Notes: a model not told the origin generated them from the letters alone. Positions 12,202-31,309 are shown, numbered from the stretch's first letter. The stretch: DNA of 64,000 nucleotides from Prinia subflava (GCF_021018805.1 NC_086257.1:16736693-16800692); one strand, 5' to 3'. A program made the numbers and translations.

Positions 12202-15200
12202 ATGCAGCTCCTGGCATCCGTCACCCTCTGCCTCTGTGCAGCGTTCAGCACCGCTGTCATTCCAGGTGGGGACAAGGATGGGAATGGGTGCCCAGCTGGC
12301 TGCGGTGGGTGCCAGGGAAGCAGGGTGTCAGCCTGGCTGGGCTTGGAGGAGGGCTTGGGGAGGGGAGATGGGGCTGCCCAGCTGAACAAGGATTAATGGG
12401 AGTTAGTTACACCTGGTGTTCTGGGGTTTTTGAACCAGTTTTCCCCCAGGTTTTCACTTCTGTGCTGGGGGCTGGTCTGGTTTAAGTGCCTGTATCCTCT
12501 ATCCCCACTCTCTACTATGGATTTGGCTCCATCCCACTGACCAGATAACTCCCCATCGTGTCTGGTTTTGCTGTTCCCCCTGGTTCCCTGCCCCAGGACC
12601 CTGGGGCCAGGCAGTTGGTGCAAGCCTGTGAGATCTCCCCCCACCCCAAATAACCCCCTGAACCACTTGGTTCACGTGAGAGGAGGCCCCAGCATGGGAG
12701 TGCCCAGGGAACAAATATCCCTGGGGGTGGGTATCCTGCAGGGGTGCCCCAGGGATGCAGGTGCTGGTGAGCTGGGACTGACGGGTGTTTGCCCTGTCCC
12801 AGCGGAGGAGGAGAATCCATCCTTCTGGAACAAGCAGGCAGCTGCAGCCATCGAAGCCTCCTTCAAAATCCAGCCCAGGATACGCCAAGCCAAAAACCTC
12901 ATCCTTTTCCTTGGGGATGGTGAGTCCCATTGGCACCCTCGGCAGGCAGGCTGACATGGCCAGTGCTCTGCTGAGTGGGATGTGTGCAGGGCACCTGGTC
13001 CAGAGGGTGACCAGGACCTCTCTCTGCCCAGGATTCGGGATTCCCACCATCACAGCCACCCGCATCCTAAAGGGGCAGCAGCAGGGGAAGCTGGGCCCTG
13101 AGACCCCTCTTGCCCTGGATGCTTTCCCCTACGTGGCGCTCTCTAAGGTAAATTCCAGCATGCTGGAAAGTGGCTATGGTGATCCTGGGCATGGGGCCAT
13201 AGTTATACCGGGCATGGGGCTGCTGGCAGCCCAGAGCTGCACGTGTGTTGTGCATGGGGTCCCTCCCCCTCCCACACGAGTCCATGGGTCAGTGAATGAG
13301 CATGGCAGGGGGGGCTGGGGGCACTCCCCACTGGGGACCCTTGCCCTGAGCCCCTCTATCCTCGGCAGACCTACAATGTGGACAGGCAGGTCCCCGACAG
13401 CGCGGGGACAGCCACAGCCTATCTCTGCGGGGTGAAGGGCAACTACCAGACCGTGGGGTTGAGCGCAGCCGCCCGCCACTCGCAGTGCAACACCACGGCC
13501 GGCAACGAGGTGATCTCAGTGCTGGAGCGAGCCCGCAAAGCTGGTAACGGGGCAGGCAGGGCTGGGGGGGCCCTGTGGGGACAGGGGTGCCACACTGAGG
13601 GCTTTCCCCCCATCAGCATCCCACAGCTTGGTGGTGGGGGCCCTGTGCTGCCCTTGGTGGGGCCTGACGGGCAGGGGTTGGCAGGGAAGGCGGTGGGCAT
13701 CGTGACCACGACGCGGGTGCAGCACGCGTCGCCCTCGGGCACCTACGCGCACGTGGTGAACCGGGACTGGTACGCGGACGCCAGCATGCCCCAGGACGCG
13801 CGGCGGCAGGGCTGCAAGGACATCGCCTGGCAGCTGGTCCACAACGTCGACATCAATGTGAGCACGGGAGGAGGAGAGCAGGGACAGACCCCTCTCAGGA
13901 CACCCCCACAACATTTCATCCACCTCATCCCCTCCAGGTGATCCTGGGCGGGGGTCGGAAATACATGACCCCCGTGGGGACGCCAGACCCTGAGTACCCC
14001 ACTGACAGCAAACAGAATGGGATACGTGAGGACGGGATAAACCTCATCGACATGTGGCTGCGGGCACGGCCGGTGGGTGACGCACCAGGAACAGTCCTCT
14101 GCCCTCTGCCCCTGGCATAGGGCTGGGCACTCACTAATCCCAGAGGGATTTGCCCACAGGGTGCCCGCTATGTCTGGAACAGGACAGAGATGCTGGTTGC
14201 TGCTGCCAACCCCAGCGTGAATTATTTGATGGGTAACAAATGACCCCTGTGCCAGGACCCAACAGGTGCTGGGACACTCAGGCACTGATGCTGTCCCCAA
14301 CACATCCCTCATAGGTCTCTTTGAACCCGGGGACACGAAGTACAACCTGGTGCGTAACATCACCCAGGACCCGTCACTCACCGAGATGATGGAGGCAGCC
14401 ATCACCATCCTGAGCAGGAACCCCAAAGGCTTCTACCTCTTTGTGGAAGATAAGCTGAGGCTTGTGCCCCTGGGGCCAGTGAGAGGGGGGTAGGAGTTGG
14501 GCGTGCTGCCATTGGTCCCCAGCTCACTGTGGGTGCCCCTCTGCAGGTGGCAGAATCGACCACGGCCACCACAACGGCGAAGCCCACAAGGCGCTGACGG
14601 AGGCGGTGGAGTTCGACAGGGCCATCGAGCGGGCGGGCACCCTGACAGACGAGGCTGAGACCCTCACTGTTGTCACCGCTGACCACTCGCACGTCTTCTC
14701 CTTCGGAGGCTACACCCTGCGTGGCTCCTCCATCTTCGGTGGGGCTCTGCCCTGTCCTGGGTACTGCCAGCCCTCTGGCACCCCGACTGTGGCCAGAGGG
14801 GTGATAAGGGTGTTCCTTGGCTGATCCTCCTCCTCTTCCTCCATTGCCCCTTCCCCAGATCTGGCACCCAAGACAGCCAGTGACGGGAAGAACTACACAT
14901 CCATCCTCTACGGGAATGGGCCAGGATACCCAGGCTCTGAGCGGCCCAACGTGGACTCGGACACAGCCAGTGAGGGCACAGAGACCATGGCTGGGTGGTG
15001 GGATGGTGGTGGGCCATCATTGCCCCACCTCACCCCCTTCTCTCCCCTCTCCAGTGCAGTTCGAGTACCGGCCACAGGCGGCTGTGCCCCTCGACTCGGA
15101 GACACATGGCGGTGAGGATGTGGCCATCCTAGCCAAGGGACCCATGGCTCACCTCTTCCATGGAGTGCAGGAGCAGACCTATGTAGCCCATGTCATGGCC

Positions 15201-15317
15201 TACGCCGCCTGCATCGAGCCCTACACTGACTGCCGCCAGCGGGACTCTGCCCCTGGCATCCGCGCCACACCCCTGGCCCTGCTGCTGCCTGCCCTCCTTC
15301 TGCCCCTCCTCCACTGA
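12202..15317 (+). CDS. ALPI: Intestinal-type alkaline phosphatase, copy 2, 517 aa
   Basis: Same enzyme family and exon structure as copy 1, and closer to mammalian intestinal alkaline phosphatase (mature start [33 protein letters not shown]). Exons: 12202-12265, 12803-12919, 13032-13147, 13369-13543, 13685-13857, 13938-14072, 14160-14232, 14315-14449, 14547-14738, 14859-14969, 15055-15317. It has a signal peptide at about 1-19, metal-binding Asp60, nucleophile Ser110 ([12 protein letters not shown]), [42 protein letters not shown], and a leucine-rich GPI-attachment tail. N-glycosylation sequons occur, for example NTTAG and NITQD. Intron 8 (14,450-14,546) begins ATAAGC and ends AG, the same anomaly as copy 1. 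The symbol ALPI is by resemblance; orthology is inferred. It lies tail-to-tail with ECEL1. Confidence 0.93.
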
Positions 15318-15433
15318 TCCCACGTCCCTAGGACCCCACAGGAGAGGCTCCCCACACTGTGGCACTGCAGGCAGATGGCATCTTTTGGAATGCAACAGCC
15401 ATGGGGACACCAGTCCTGGGCAGTCGGGTGTTA

Positions 15434-15439
15434 AATAAA
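15434..15439 (+). terminator. ALPI: Polyadenylation signal of alkaline phosphatase copy 2
   Basis: AATAAA lies 117 bp after the stop codon, followed by a GTG-rich stretch (GGGCTGTGACACTGGTGTGA). It is the only canonical signal before the converging ECEL1 3' end. Confidence 0.85.
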
Positions 15440-15575
15440 CACGGGCTGTGACACTGGTGTGACAGAGTGCTCATGGAGTGGGAGTGCCTCTGCCATGCAG
15501 GCAGGGCTGGGGGTGCTGCCCACTGCTCCCATCCCCTGGCCACGGCCCCTGGCAACCACCCAGCATATCCAGTGC

Positions 15576-16149
15576 TTTATTGACCAGAAACAGCAGCGAA
15601 AAATACAGCAGTGTCCATGTGCCCCCGCTCCCAGGCTGGCTGGCATCGCCCGCCCCAGCTCCACCGCTGTGCCCCACCCCGGCAGGGCTGGTGCATGGAC
15701 TGGATGGGGCTGGCAGGGAGGGCACCACGCAGGGGAGGATTTTGGCATGGGGCAGCCCCATGGTATCTCTGGAGTCCTCCCCTGCCTTGACTGACGCTGG
15801 GATGGATGTGGTAGGGCTGGGCGAAGGGTTTGGGGTGGGTGAACAGAAAAGGGGGTACAGGGGTGCCTGGGTGTGCCCTCGTTCCTCCATGGGGAATGAG
15901 GACCCCTCAGTGTGCAGGGCAGTGGGTAGGAGGGGGATGGGCAGGAGGCAGCTGCCCAACCCAAGTGTCTCTGCTGCCTACACCCCTATTGCAGGTGTCT
16001 GCCTTTGGGGTGACCCCCTGTGACACCCAAGGGTGCCCCCCTTACCTGGAGAATAGAAAGGGGAGATTGGAAGTTGGGGAGTGGGCACAGGGTGTCACTT
16101 AGGCAGGGGTGGGGATGGAGGGTCCCAGCCTGCTGGAGGGGCACCAGCC
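15576..16149 (-). other. ECEL1: ECEL1 3' UTR with polyadenylation signal at its low end
   Basis: TTTATT at 15,576-15,581 reads AATAAA on the minus strand, 569 bp after the ECEL1 stop. It is the first canonical signal downstream. The region between has no exon-like coding potential. Only about 136 bp separate this signal from that of the convergent phosphatase gene. Confidence 0.65.
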
Positions 16150-24098
<7,949 letters not shown>

Positions 24099-24240
24099 GG
24101 CCGGGGATGGGGGTCCTCGCCAGCGGCACTGGTGCAAGGGGCTCAGGGCAGGTGGAGGGCAGGCTCAGGCAGCCCACAGTTCATGCTGGAGCTGTGCCTG
24201 CCACCGGGAAGTGGTGATGTCCGGGTGAGTCAGGAAGCTC
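24099..24240 (-). other. ECEL1: ECEL1 5' UTR part of the first coding exon, with probable 3' splice site upstream
   Basis: On the minus strand, TGTCTTTTCCAG ends at 24,241, a strong polypyrimidine acceptor 142 bp before the ATG. This predicts one or more upstream non-coding exons in the CpG-rich region at 25-26.6 kb, as in the mammalian gene, where exon 1 is non-coding as I recall. The ATG context (GGCCATGG) is favourable. Confidence 0.55.
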
Positions 24241-25364
24241 CTGGAAAAGACAGAGGAGATGGATGAGGGAGAGTTTGGGAGGAGCAAGGGCGGGGGGGGT
24301 TGCTTCTTGTCATTGCTGCCTGTATGTCCATCCCTATGTATGCCCCACTGCTGGCACTGGGACTGTCCATAGTGCCAGGAGCACGGTGGTACTTCTACCC
24401 CATGGCTGCCCCTCTGCCAATTCTTTTGTTGACAGGGCAGGGTCCTACCTGTCTGATGGTAGGTTTCAGTCCCTGGCACAGCCAGTCTCACACCCCACCA
24501 CACCCACACAGAGCACCCATGCTGGGTGTATGTCCAGGGTGTTCCAGCAAACCCAAACTCAGCTCCACGAGAACCCTTCCCAACCAGAGGGAGCACAAGG
24601 GCTGCCAGCCCCTCTCAGTGGGGTATGGATGTGGTGAGCAGCTTGGGGAAAAGGGGCTTTGGGGAGATTTGTGAGAGGAGGCATTGGGTTGGGGTGCTAT
24701 GGGCTGGGTCAGGTTTTGTGGCCCAGGTTTTTGTTGGGTTGCATGGATGGTGCTGTGCCGTGGTGGGTGGTGTTGCATTGTGCTGTGTGGGGTGGTGGTT
24801 AGCCGTGTTGCATTGCGTTGTGTCAAACTGTGGCACTGTGCGTGATGTGTGGACAAAGTTAATTCCAGTCTGGGGGGAGCCCTGGACCCCATGGACACCT
24901 CACAGCATTCCCCCACAGTCACCACCACCATCCACCCAACCCCTCTCCCTCCACTGGATAGTGCCCGACAGGCAGGGGTGTCTGTCAGGGGTGACATGCT
25001 GGGAAGGAGGGGGTCTGCCCATGGAAAAAGGAGGGTGGGGACATAGATGGGTTGAGGGGGGGCTTCAAAAGGAGACCTCGCTTCTTGCTTGGTGCAGAAT
25101 TGTATCCGGATTTGCAGGTGAGGGAGGACAGGTTGGGGACAAAGAGCTGCTTGGGAGGTGGCCAGTATCCCCGCAGCAGGGCTCCCCCGCGCCCCCGTTC
25201 CTTCCACAACTTGGGCGAAGTTGTGCCCCAGCGCAGCAGCTCGGCAGTGCCCGTGCCAGGGAGCTGCTGCCGTCGGAAAGTTAGCGGGGACCGCAGCCGG
25301 CACGGCAAAGCGTGGGGGGGCCAGGGGGCTGCCCAGGAAGCTCGAGGAATGCCGCTCAGTGCGC

Positions 25365-25865
25365 TGCCCGAGATGCTCAGGGGATGCTCGGGTTTCCCGG
25401 GGGATGCTGCCCGCGATGCTCGGAGGATGCTGCCTGCCCAGGATGTTCGGGAAGGTGCTTGCCGGGATGGTAGGGGGAATGCTCGGGAGGTGCTCGGGAG
25501 ATGCCCGCCGGGATGATGTCTTTGGTGCTCGGGGGCATGCTCGCGTGTTGCTCGAGGGATGCTCGGGAAATGCTCCCCGGAATGATGCCCGGGATATTCG
25601 GGGGATGCTCGCGGAGTGCTCGCCGGCAGGCACGGGGACTGCTCCCCGGGCTGCTCGTGGGGTGCTCACCGAGGTACTCGCGGGATGCTGGGGGGATGAT
25701 CTTCGTTCTGTTGCCCGTGAAGTGCGCGGGTGTTCGGGGGTCGCTCGTCGTTTGCTCACCGAGATACTTGGAGGATGCTCCCGGGATGCTGGGGCGACGC
25801 TGGGGGAATGCTCGGGGACGCTGTCCGGGATGCTCGGGGGGCCTTGGGGGTGCTCACCGGCTCTC
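25365..25865. repeat. Decayed GC-rich minisatellite upstream of ECEL1 (GGGATGCTCGGG-type)
   Basis: Variants of GGATGCTCGGG occur more than 20 times in 500 bp (for example at about 25,378, 25,409, 25,557, 25,606, 25,781 and 25,830), mostly 10-25 bp apart. It lies within a CpG island. Because no stop codons arise, it creates a 530-residue open frame on the minus strand rich in PEHP repeats, which is not a gene. Confidence 0.8.
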
Positions 25866-26040
25866 TCGGGGGGTGTCAGGAGGCTGCCGGGGGCTGGCCG
25901 GCCCCGCGGCACCCGTCCGGCTGCGCGCCCCGCGCTCCGCTCCGCGCCCCGCGCCGCGGCTGGCGGAGCGGCGGGGCCGGAGGGAGGCGGCGGGGCGGGG
26001 AGGGGGTGGTGTCTCCAGCTCTCCCGCAGGCCAGGCTCCA

Positions 26041-26100
26041 TTAACGAGATTATTATGCAAATGAAGCAGCCCTGTGCCACCCGCCAGCCTTACCTCATCC
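26041..26100 (-). promoter_or_regulatory. ECEL1: AT-rich block with perfect octamer and a candidate splice donor, ECEL1 5' region
   Basis: ATGCAAAT at 26,055-26,062 is a perfect POU octamer. It sits in an AT-rich block (TTAACGAGATTATT just before it) inside GC-rich sequence. On the minus strand GATGAG|GTAAGG at 26,094/26,093 is a consensus donor that could end a non-coding first exon of ECEL1. Both readings are inference from motifs; they may be independent. Confidence 0.4.
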
Positions 26101-26574
26101 CCGCCGGCGGGGAGGTAGGGCAGGGGGGTCCCTGGGCTCCTGTACTGCGGGGGAGCTGGCACAGGGCTGGCAGTGCCAGTCCGCCTGGCATTCCCCGTCC
26201 GGGGACACTGCCGCCACTCCTCGGCAGCCGGACACCCAGGAGGGGCACGGGTGGGCACGGCCGACGGCCTGTGCCAGGAGCATCCCGGCAGCGCGGCACC
26301 CCCTCCCTGCCCGGGCACCCTGAGGGGTCTGTCCCGGTCCGGTCCCGTTCTGCCAGGGTGGGTGCAAGGGGCCAGGACTGTGGGTGGGCAGGACACAGAG
26401 CCTGGAAGGCTCCGGGTGAGAGGGTGGGCACGGGGGTGGCACGGGGTGGCACGAGGAGGAAGCCGTGCATTCAAACACACACGCGAAGGTCCGCGAATAT
26501 TAAACTGCATTGCAGATAAATCCCCAACATAAATATCGTGAGCTGCTCTGCCACGGGGGGGCCCAGCAAGGAGA

Positions 26575-26580
26575 TTTATA
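26575..26580 (-). promoter_or_regulatory. ECEL1: Candidate TATA box for ECEL1
   Basis: TTTATA on the plus strand reads TATAAA on the minus strand. Transcription would start near 26,545, run into the CpG island and reach the candidate donor at 26,093. No transcript evidence is available, so the ECEL1 start could be elsewhere. Confidence 0.25.
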
Positions 26581-28724
26581 GCCCAGCAATTCCCACGGTG
26601 GCCCCCTGCAGTGCCTGGGTACTCTGGCCCCCCTGTGGCCGTCCTGCCTGTCGTGCTCAGGGGTGCCCTGCCACCCTCACCCTCCCGTGCCAGCACATCC
26701 CTGGGTGCTTAGAGGGGGCTCTGGGTCTCCTGGGTGCTGGGGAGGGACAGCACATACTGGGTGCTGTGCTGTGGCATGGGGCCCTGCTTGTCATGGCACA
26801 GGTGGTTCAGGGATGTGGGATGTACTGTCCTGTCCTGTGGGCCCTGGGCTGGCCACAGGCACAGCTCTCGATGCCTGGGGCTGCTGGGGCTGGGCTTTCC
26901 TGAGCTGGGTTGCTGGGCATGGCCCGGGCACTGTGCCTTCTGCAGCAGGGAGACACAGCATCATGGCACAGGCAGTGGCACATGTGTACATCACATGTAC
27001 ACCCACACACACGGACATACACCAGCACAGACACACACTCTGTGCCTCCACACACACCCTGGCACACTAAACACAAGTCCAGGTGCTGCAGCTCAGCTTT
27101 CACAGGGCACATGCCAAGGCAGAGAGAATCCTGAATCCCACAAGAGAGATGCCCCAGGCTTGGCATCCCAACCAGCCAGGTATCACCAACCCCGGTGGGA
27201 TGCAAGGGCACCCAGTCAGGCTGCTTCATGGGTGGGCACAGGGAATCCAACCCTGCTGCTCCTGAGGGTGCTGGCTGGAAGATAGGGGCATGGGACTGGG
27301 TGCCATGCACCAGCCTCCCCATGCCTGCACTTACTCAGCCCCGAGACACACTTGGTACCTCGGCTGGAGCGTGATAGATGCACATGGGGGCGGGGGAGGG
27401 CCTGGTGTTATTAACAGCCCTGGGTATTGCTCCAACAGGGCTGTAAAAATTAAAGGCGTGTGGATATAAAATAATGGATAAATCTGAGCTGGCCGCAGAG
27501 CGCTGCTGTGTCCCGCAGGTGTTGGTATCTCAAAAATCCAGGGTACAGCAGGTGTGGGATGGGCACCTGTGTGTAAATATGGGGCATCAGGAAGTGCCTG
27601 CACTCACTTCCAAATGCTGACTTTCCCCAAAAAAGTCCACTGAGTGCCTCGAGAGGATGTGCAGGCAGTGGCAACCTGTGGAACTGGTACTGTGAGGCAA
27701 GCAGCTGCTGCTGAAGATGGGATGGAAGAAAAGAGTTTACTCCTTTGCAGACTGGGCTGAGGGACAAGGCACCTGCTTCTGGATGCCCAAGCACTGCCCA
27801 GCCCATGCACACCCAACAGCAGAATCCGTGCCATGGGGCCAACACACCCAGGGATCACCAGGTGGGTGTGACCATCCGTGGCCCAGCGCTCAGATCCCGA
27901 GCAGGCCCCGGGCAGCTCAGCTCGCCAGCCCCACTCCGCCCTGCCCATCCCGCGGGCCACCCCGCCGGCATCCTCATTTTCCCCAAGATTAGCTGCGGCG
28001 CGGGAGCCTCCGCGCATCGCCAGCAGGTGACAAATAAGATTTTTCCACTCTCCCGAGCACCCGGCATGGGTCTGTCATTGAAAATGCAAAGCAGCGCGGT
28101 GCCAACCTCCGCCAGCCGCCCTCACCTCTGTCAGCCCCTCAGTGCTGAGCATCCAGCCAGATGAACCCCCCACCATCACCACTAGACCCCGCTCCACCCG
28201 CTGCGCTCCCTCGGCAGAGCTGGGGTGCAGGGCATGGTGCCTTCACACCCAATAAAACAGGGCAGGTTCCCGGGGGGGTTCTTAGAGGGGTGCTAGTTTG
28301 GGAGTGTCAGCCGGGGTGGGCAACACGGACTCATGGTGTCCTTTGGGTGCACCCACATGTCTGGTGGAGGTTGGCATCAGTAAAGGGTTGTCCCTTAAAG
28401 GAAACACTTGGCCCAAAACTTGCCACTTGTTTAGGGTGGGCATCACCCCACAAGTTCCACCCCAAGGAGCCCCACCCCAGCACCCAAGGCAGGAGTACGA
28501 GAGTGCTCCACCCCACAGCTGGGTACATCCACCCATCACCCACAAGTCTCACCCATGGACTCACCTTTCCCAAACCCCTCAGTACCCACCCAACCCACCC
28601 CAAAACCCCTCGGTTTCCCCCGGCTCCAAGCCTGGCATCCCATTACTGCCGTGCCCCCAGCCCAGAGCAAGGCACTCCCGCAGCCCCACTCCCCCCCGCC
28701 GCCGCCGCGTCTCCCCTCCACTAT

Positions 28725-29010
28725 TGTCAGAGGGTTGCCTCTGCCTCTGTCTGCGAAATTAATTCGGAGGTGGAGAGGGAGAATTATGTAAAGTGTGGTT
28801 ATTCTGGAGCGGCGGGGGAAGTGCGGCTGATGGCAAAGTGCCTTTTTGTGTGTTTAATATGCATTTTTTTCCAGCGGTGCATTTTCAGGCGGGTAATTTG
28901 CTGTCTTTTCAGACCCCGATCAGTATCATTTCTCCGGCAATGACAGCTTTTATTTGCACTGAAATGAATGCTGCAAAATTTCCAAGAAATAGCCGAGGCC
29001 CTGTTGGCTG
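28725..29010. promoter_or_regulatory. AT-rich island, candidate conserved non-coding element
   Basis: About 285 bp of balanced composition within C-rich sequence. It contains AATTAATT (about 28,758), TTTAATATGCAT (about 28,853), several ATTT runs and GGTAATTTG. It has the complexity of constrained sequence rather than simple repeat, and no open frame with family similarity. Function unknown. Confidence 0.45.
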
Positions 29011-30139
29011 CCCACCCCCGCAGGGCCGGGGCATGGGCACCCACCCCCACAGCCCCCTGCCCACGGCCCTGCTTGGCAGAGGAGTCCTGGGGTTCTGGGC
29101 AGATGCGTGTGCCAGTTTGCACACGCTGAGTTCACAAGGGTGTGTGCTCCCCTGGCTCCCCCTTCCTGAGGCCCTGTGTGCACATCAGCATGTCACACCT
29201 GGGGGTGGGTATATTCACCCACACCAACGTGTGTGCACATACGGACACCCCTTGTGCTGTACAGAGCCCCCAGCACAGCCCCCCCTTCTATGTGCACATG
29301 CACGCACACTCTCTCCTTGTTTATGCATATCCCTGCCTGAACATGTATACACATACACACACACATCCCTCCTTGTGTGCTGGTGAACCCCCTCCCCACT
29401 TTGCATCCCCCTCAGACCTTGGCATAGCACCCCTGATCCAGAGCACTCAGCCAGCAGGAGGTTTTTGGGGTCCCCCATTCACCCCACTCTACCCCAGCAC
29501 AGCCCAGCACTCGGGTAAATCAAGGCACAGAGGGGGCAGGCACAGATGGGTGCTCTCCTCACAGCCCATTCCCTCTGGGCACAGACAGCAATGGGTGGGA
29601 GTCTGGAGGAGATGCCGGGGTGTGAGTGTAGCTGTTTGTCTGCACCTTTGGATGTTGGGAAAGAGGAAAATGCTGTTTGTGTAGGTGTGTGCCGCGTGGG
29701 CGTTGCGTGCCAGAGCTGGTTTGCCGGAGCCGCGGTGCAGGCGTGCGGTGCTGCCTTGTCAGGGGCCGTGCTGCTGCATGTGCACACCTGGCTGTGCATG
29801 CGTGTGCCCGTGTCAGCCCCCTGCCCATGCCACCGTGTGTGTGCAGTGGTGCCACGGGCACACGTCTCCATGTCCGTGTGTGGGCATCTCTGACTGGGAC
29901 AGCAGCCCTGGCTGTGCCCAGGCACATGGCCCAGGCATGGCATGGATGGTGTCACAGGGTGCCCACACGTGTGCAATGCTGCATCCCCATGCATTGCTGC
30001 ATTCCCCTACAATGCTGTGGGGGCTCCACGGCCCTGAGCTTGGGGTCCCATACACCCCCAGCCCTGGGTCCCAAGCTGCAGAGGTGCTGGTGCCTGGCAT
30101 GGCCGAGGTTAACTCTGCTAGAGCCCCTGGGCACAGTGA

Positions 30140-30215
30140 GGGGAAGCTTTAATTTAATGAAGTGTGAGGCTTTTTATGGGCTTTTAATTACGTGGCGATA
30201 ATTAACATTATAGGC
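30140..30215. promoter_or_regulatory. Paired TAATTA homeodomain sites
   Basis: TAATTA occurs at 30,185-30,190 and 30,199-30,204, 14 bp apart, preceded by TTTAATTTAATG at about 30,151. Such spacing on one helix face region is typical of homeodomain-bound elements. It could serve ECEL1 or the SLC12A9-like gene; the target is unknown. Confidence 0.4.
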
Positions 30216-31309
30216 CTCTGGGTCCCGCTGGTGCCAGGCTGCCCTGTGCCAGCTTCCAACTGTTTGTAAATAAATCCCGTCGGATGTGCGGTGCCCACCA
30301 CAGGGCGCTCAGCTCCTGCAGCAGGGAGCAAAGCCAGCCCCAGCCCTCTCCTCCCCAGCCAGGGCACAATCCATTGCAAAATGTGGGTCTCCACCATTTT
30401 TCCAGCCCTCTGCCTGACCAGAGCTGCCAGCCAGCAGTGCCAAGTTTGGTAAGAGCAGGCACAGGCAGCAGTGCCACACTTGTCACCCCTGCTGGAGCCC
30501 AGCCTGGCTGGGAGCAGCCCCCCGTGCTGGGGCTAATAGGAAGCAATCCATCAGGCAGCACTGGGCACAGTGCCCATGCACCAGGCACCAGATGGATTTA
30601 TCACCCAGCACCCAGGCAATTTCCTGCCCTCCTCTAATCAATAAGGGAGGGCGGGGGGCAAGGCCAGCTTCCCCCTGCAGGTCATGATGTGTGTGGGGAA
30701 ATAACAATGCCCCAAGAAACAGGTCAGGAGACCCAGGTGTGTGGGTAAGGACCCCACCACAAATCATTTCCCCATTTCCTGCCAGGACCAGGGCATCAGC
30801 ACCCATAGGAGTGGGGGGATTACAGGTTAAAGCATCTGGGTGGCCCCCAACAGCACTGGGGGTACTGTGCAAGATCCAGCGTGCCATACACTGCAGCCAT
30901 TAGGACCAGCACCCGGCTGCTTCCCCCACCCACCCAGCCTCACACAGGGAGCCCAGGCCTCCAGGCTCCCCTCCCCCACCCTTTCCCATTTAATTTTTCC
31001 TAATGAAAGGCAGGAGGATGGCGGGGAGCTGGGGCACCAAGGTCGAGGCTGCCTTTAATCAATCCCCGCTGCTGGCTGGGTGCCCGGAGGAGCTGGCGGA
31101 GGAGAGGATGGGGGCTGCGGCAGGGGAGGAAGTACAGAGGGGGCTGCAGGGTGCAACTAAGGGGCTCCCAGCAGACAACTGGGGCACCCAATGCTTGCCC
31201 CTCACCTCCCCCAGGACCCTGCTATGCCCTACCCCAAAGAAAAGGCACCGTGAATGCACCGTGCTGCCCGTCTGGCCCCAGAGCTGTGCTGGGATCCTGC
31301 CAGGGCAGC

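Larger units (their letters stand above)
24250..31300. other. Intergenic / 5' regulatory region between ECEL1 and the SLC12A9-like gene
   Basis: No coding exon was recognised on either strand. The low half (24.25-26.6 kb) is a TG-rich patch (24,690-24,850) followed by the CpG island and minisatellite. The rest alternates C-rich sequence, CA/TG-rich patches (26,970-27,070; 29,100-29,400; 29,690-29,900) and AT-rich islands (26,480-26,590; 27,390-27,495; 28,730-29,010; 30,140-30,215) that look like regulatory elements. Confidence 0.6.

Noticed and set aside
13153..13168. 16-bp perfect palindrome TTCCAGCATGCTGGAA in an alkaline phosphatase intron
   Set aside because: A single short palindrome with no repeat or partner; expected by chance in a window of this size and not tied to any feature.
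14450..14546. U12-type AT-AC intron
   Set aside because: The donor is ATAAGC, not ATATCC, the intron ends AG, and no branch-site consensus of the U12 class (TCCTTAAC) was seen.
24488..26080. 530-residue open frame on the minus strand rich in PEHP/PSI repeats
   Set aside because: It is produced by the GGATGCTCGGG-type repeat in a CpG island, which has no stop codons in this frame. It overlaps the ECEL1 5' region and has no domain or family resemblance.
26970..27070. CRISPR-like or structured repeat from CACACA runs
   Set aside because: These are ordinary vertebrate CA microsatellite patches without fixed repeats and spacers.
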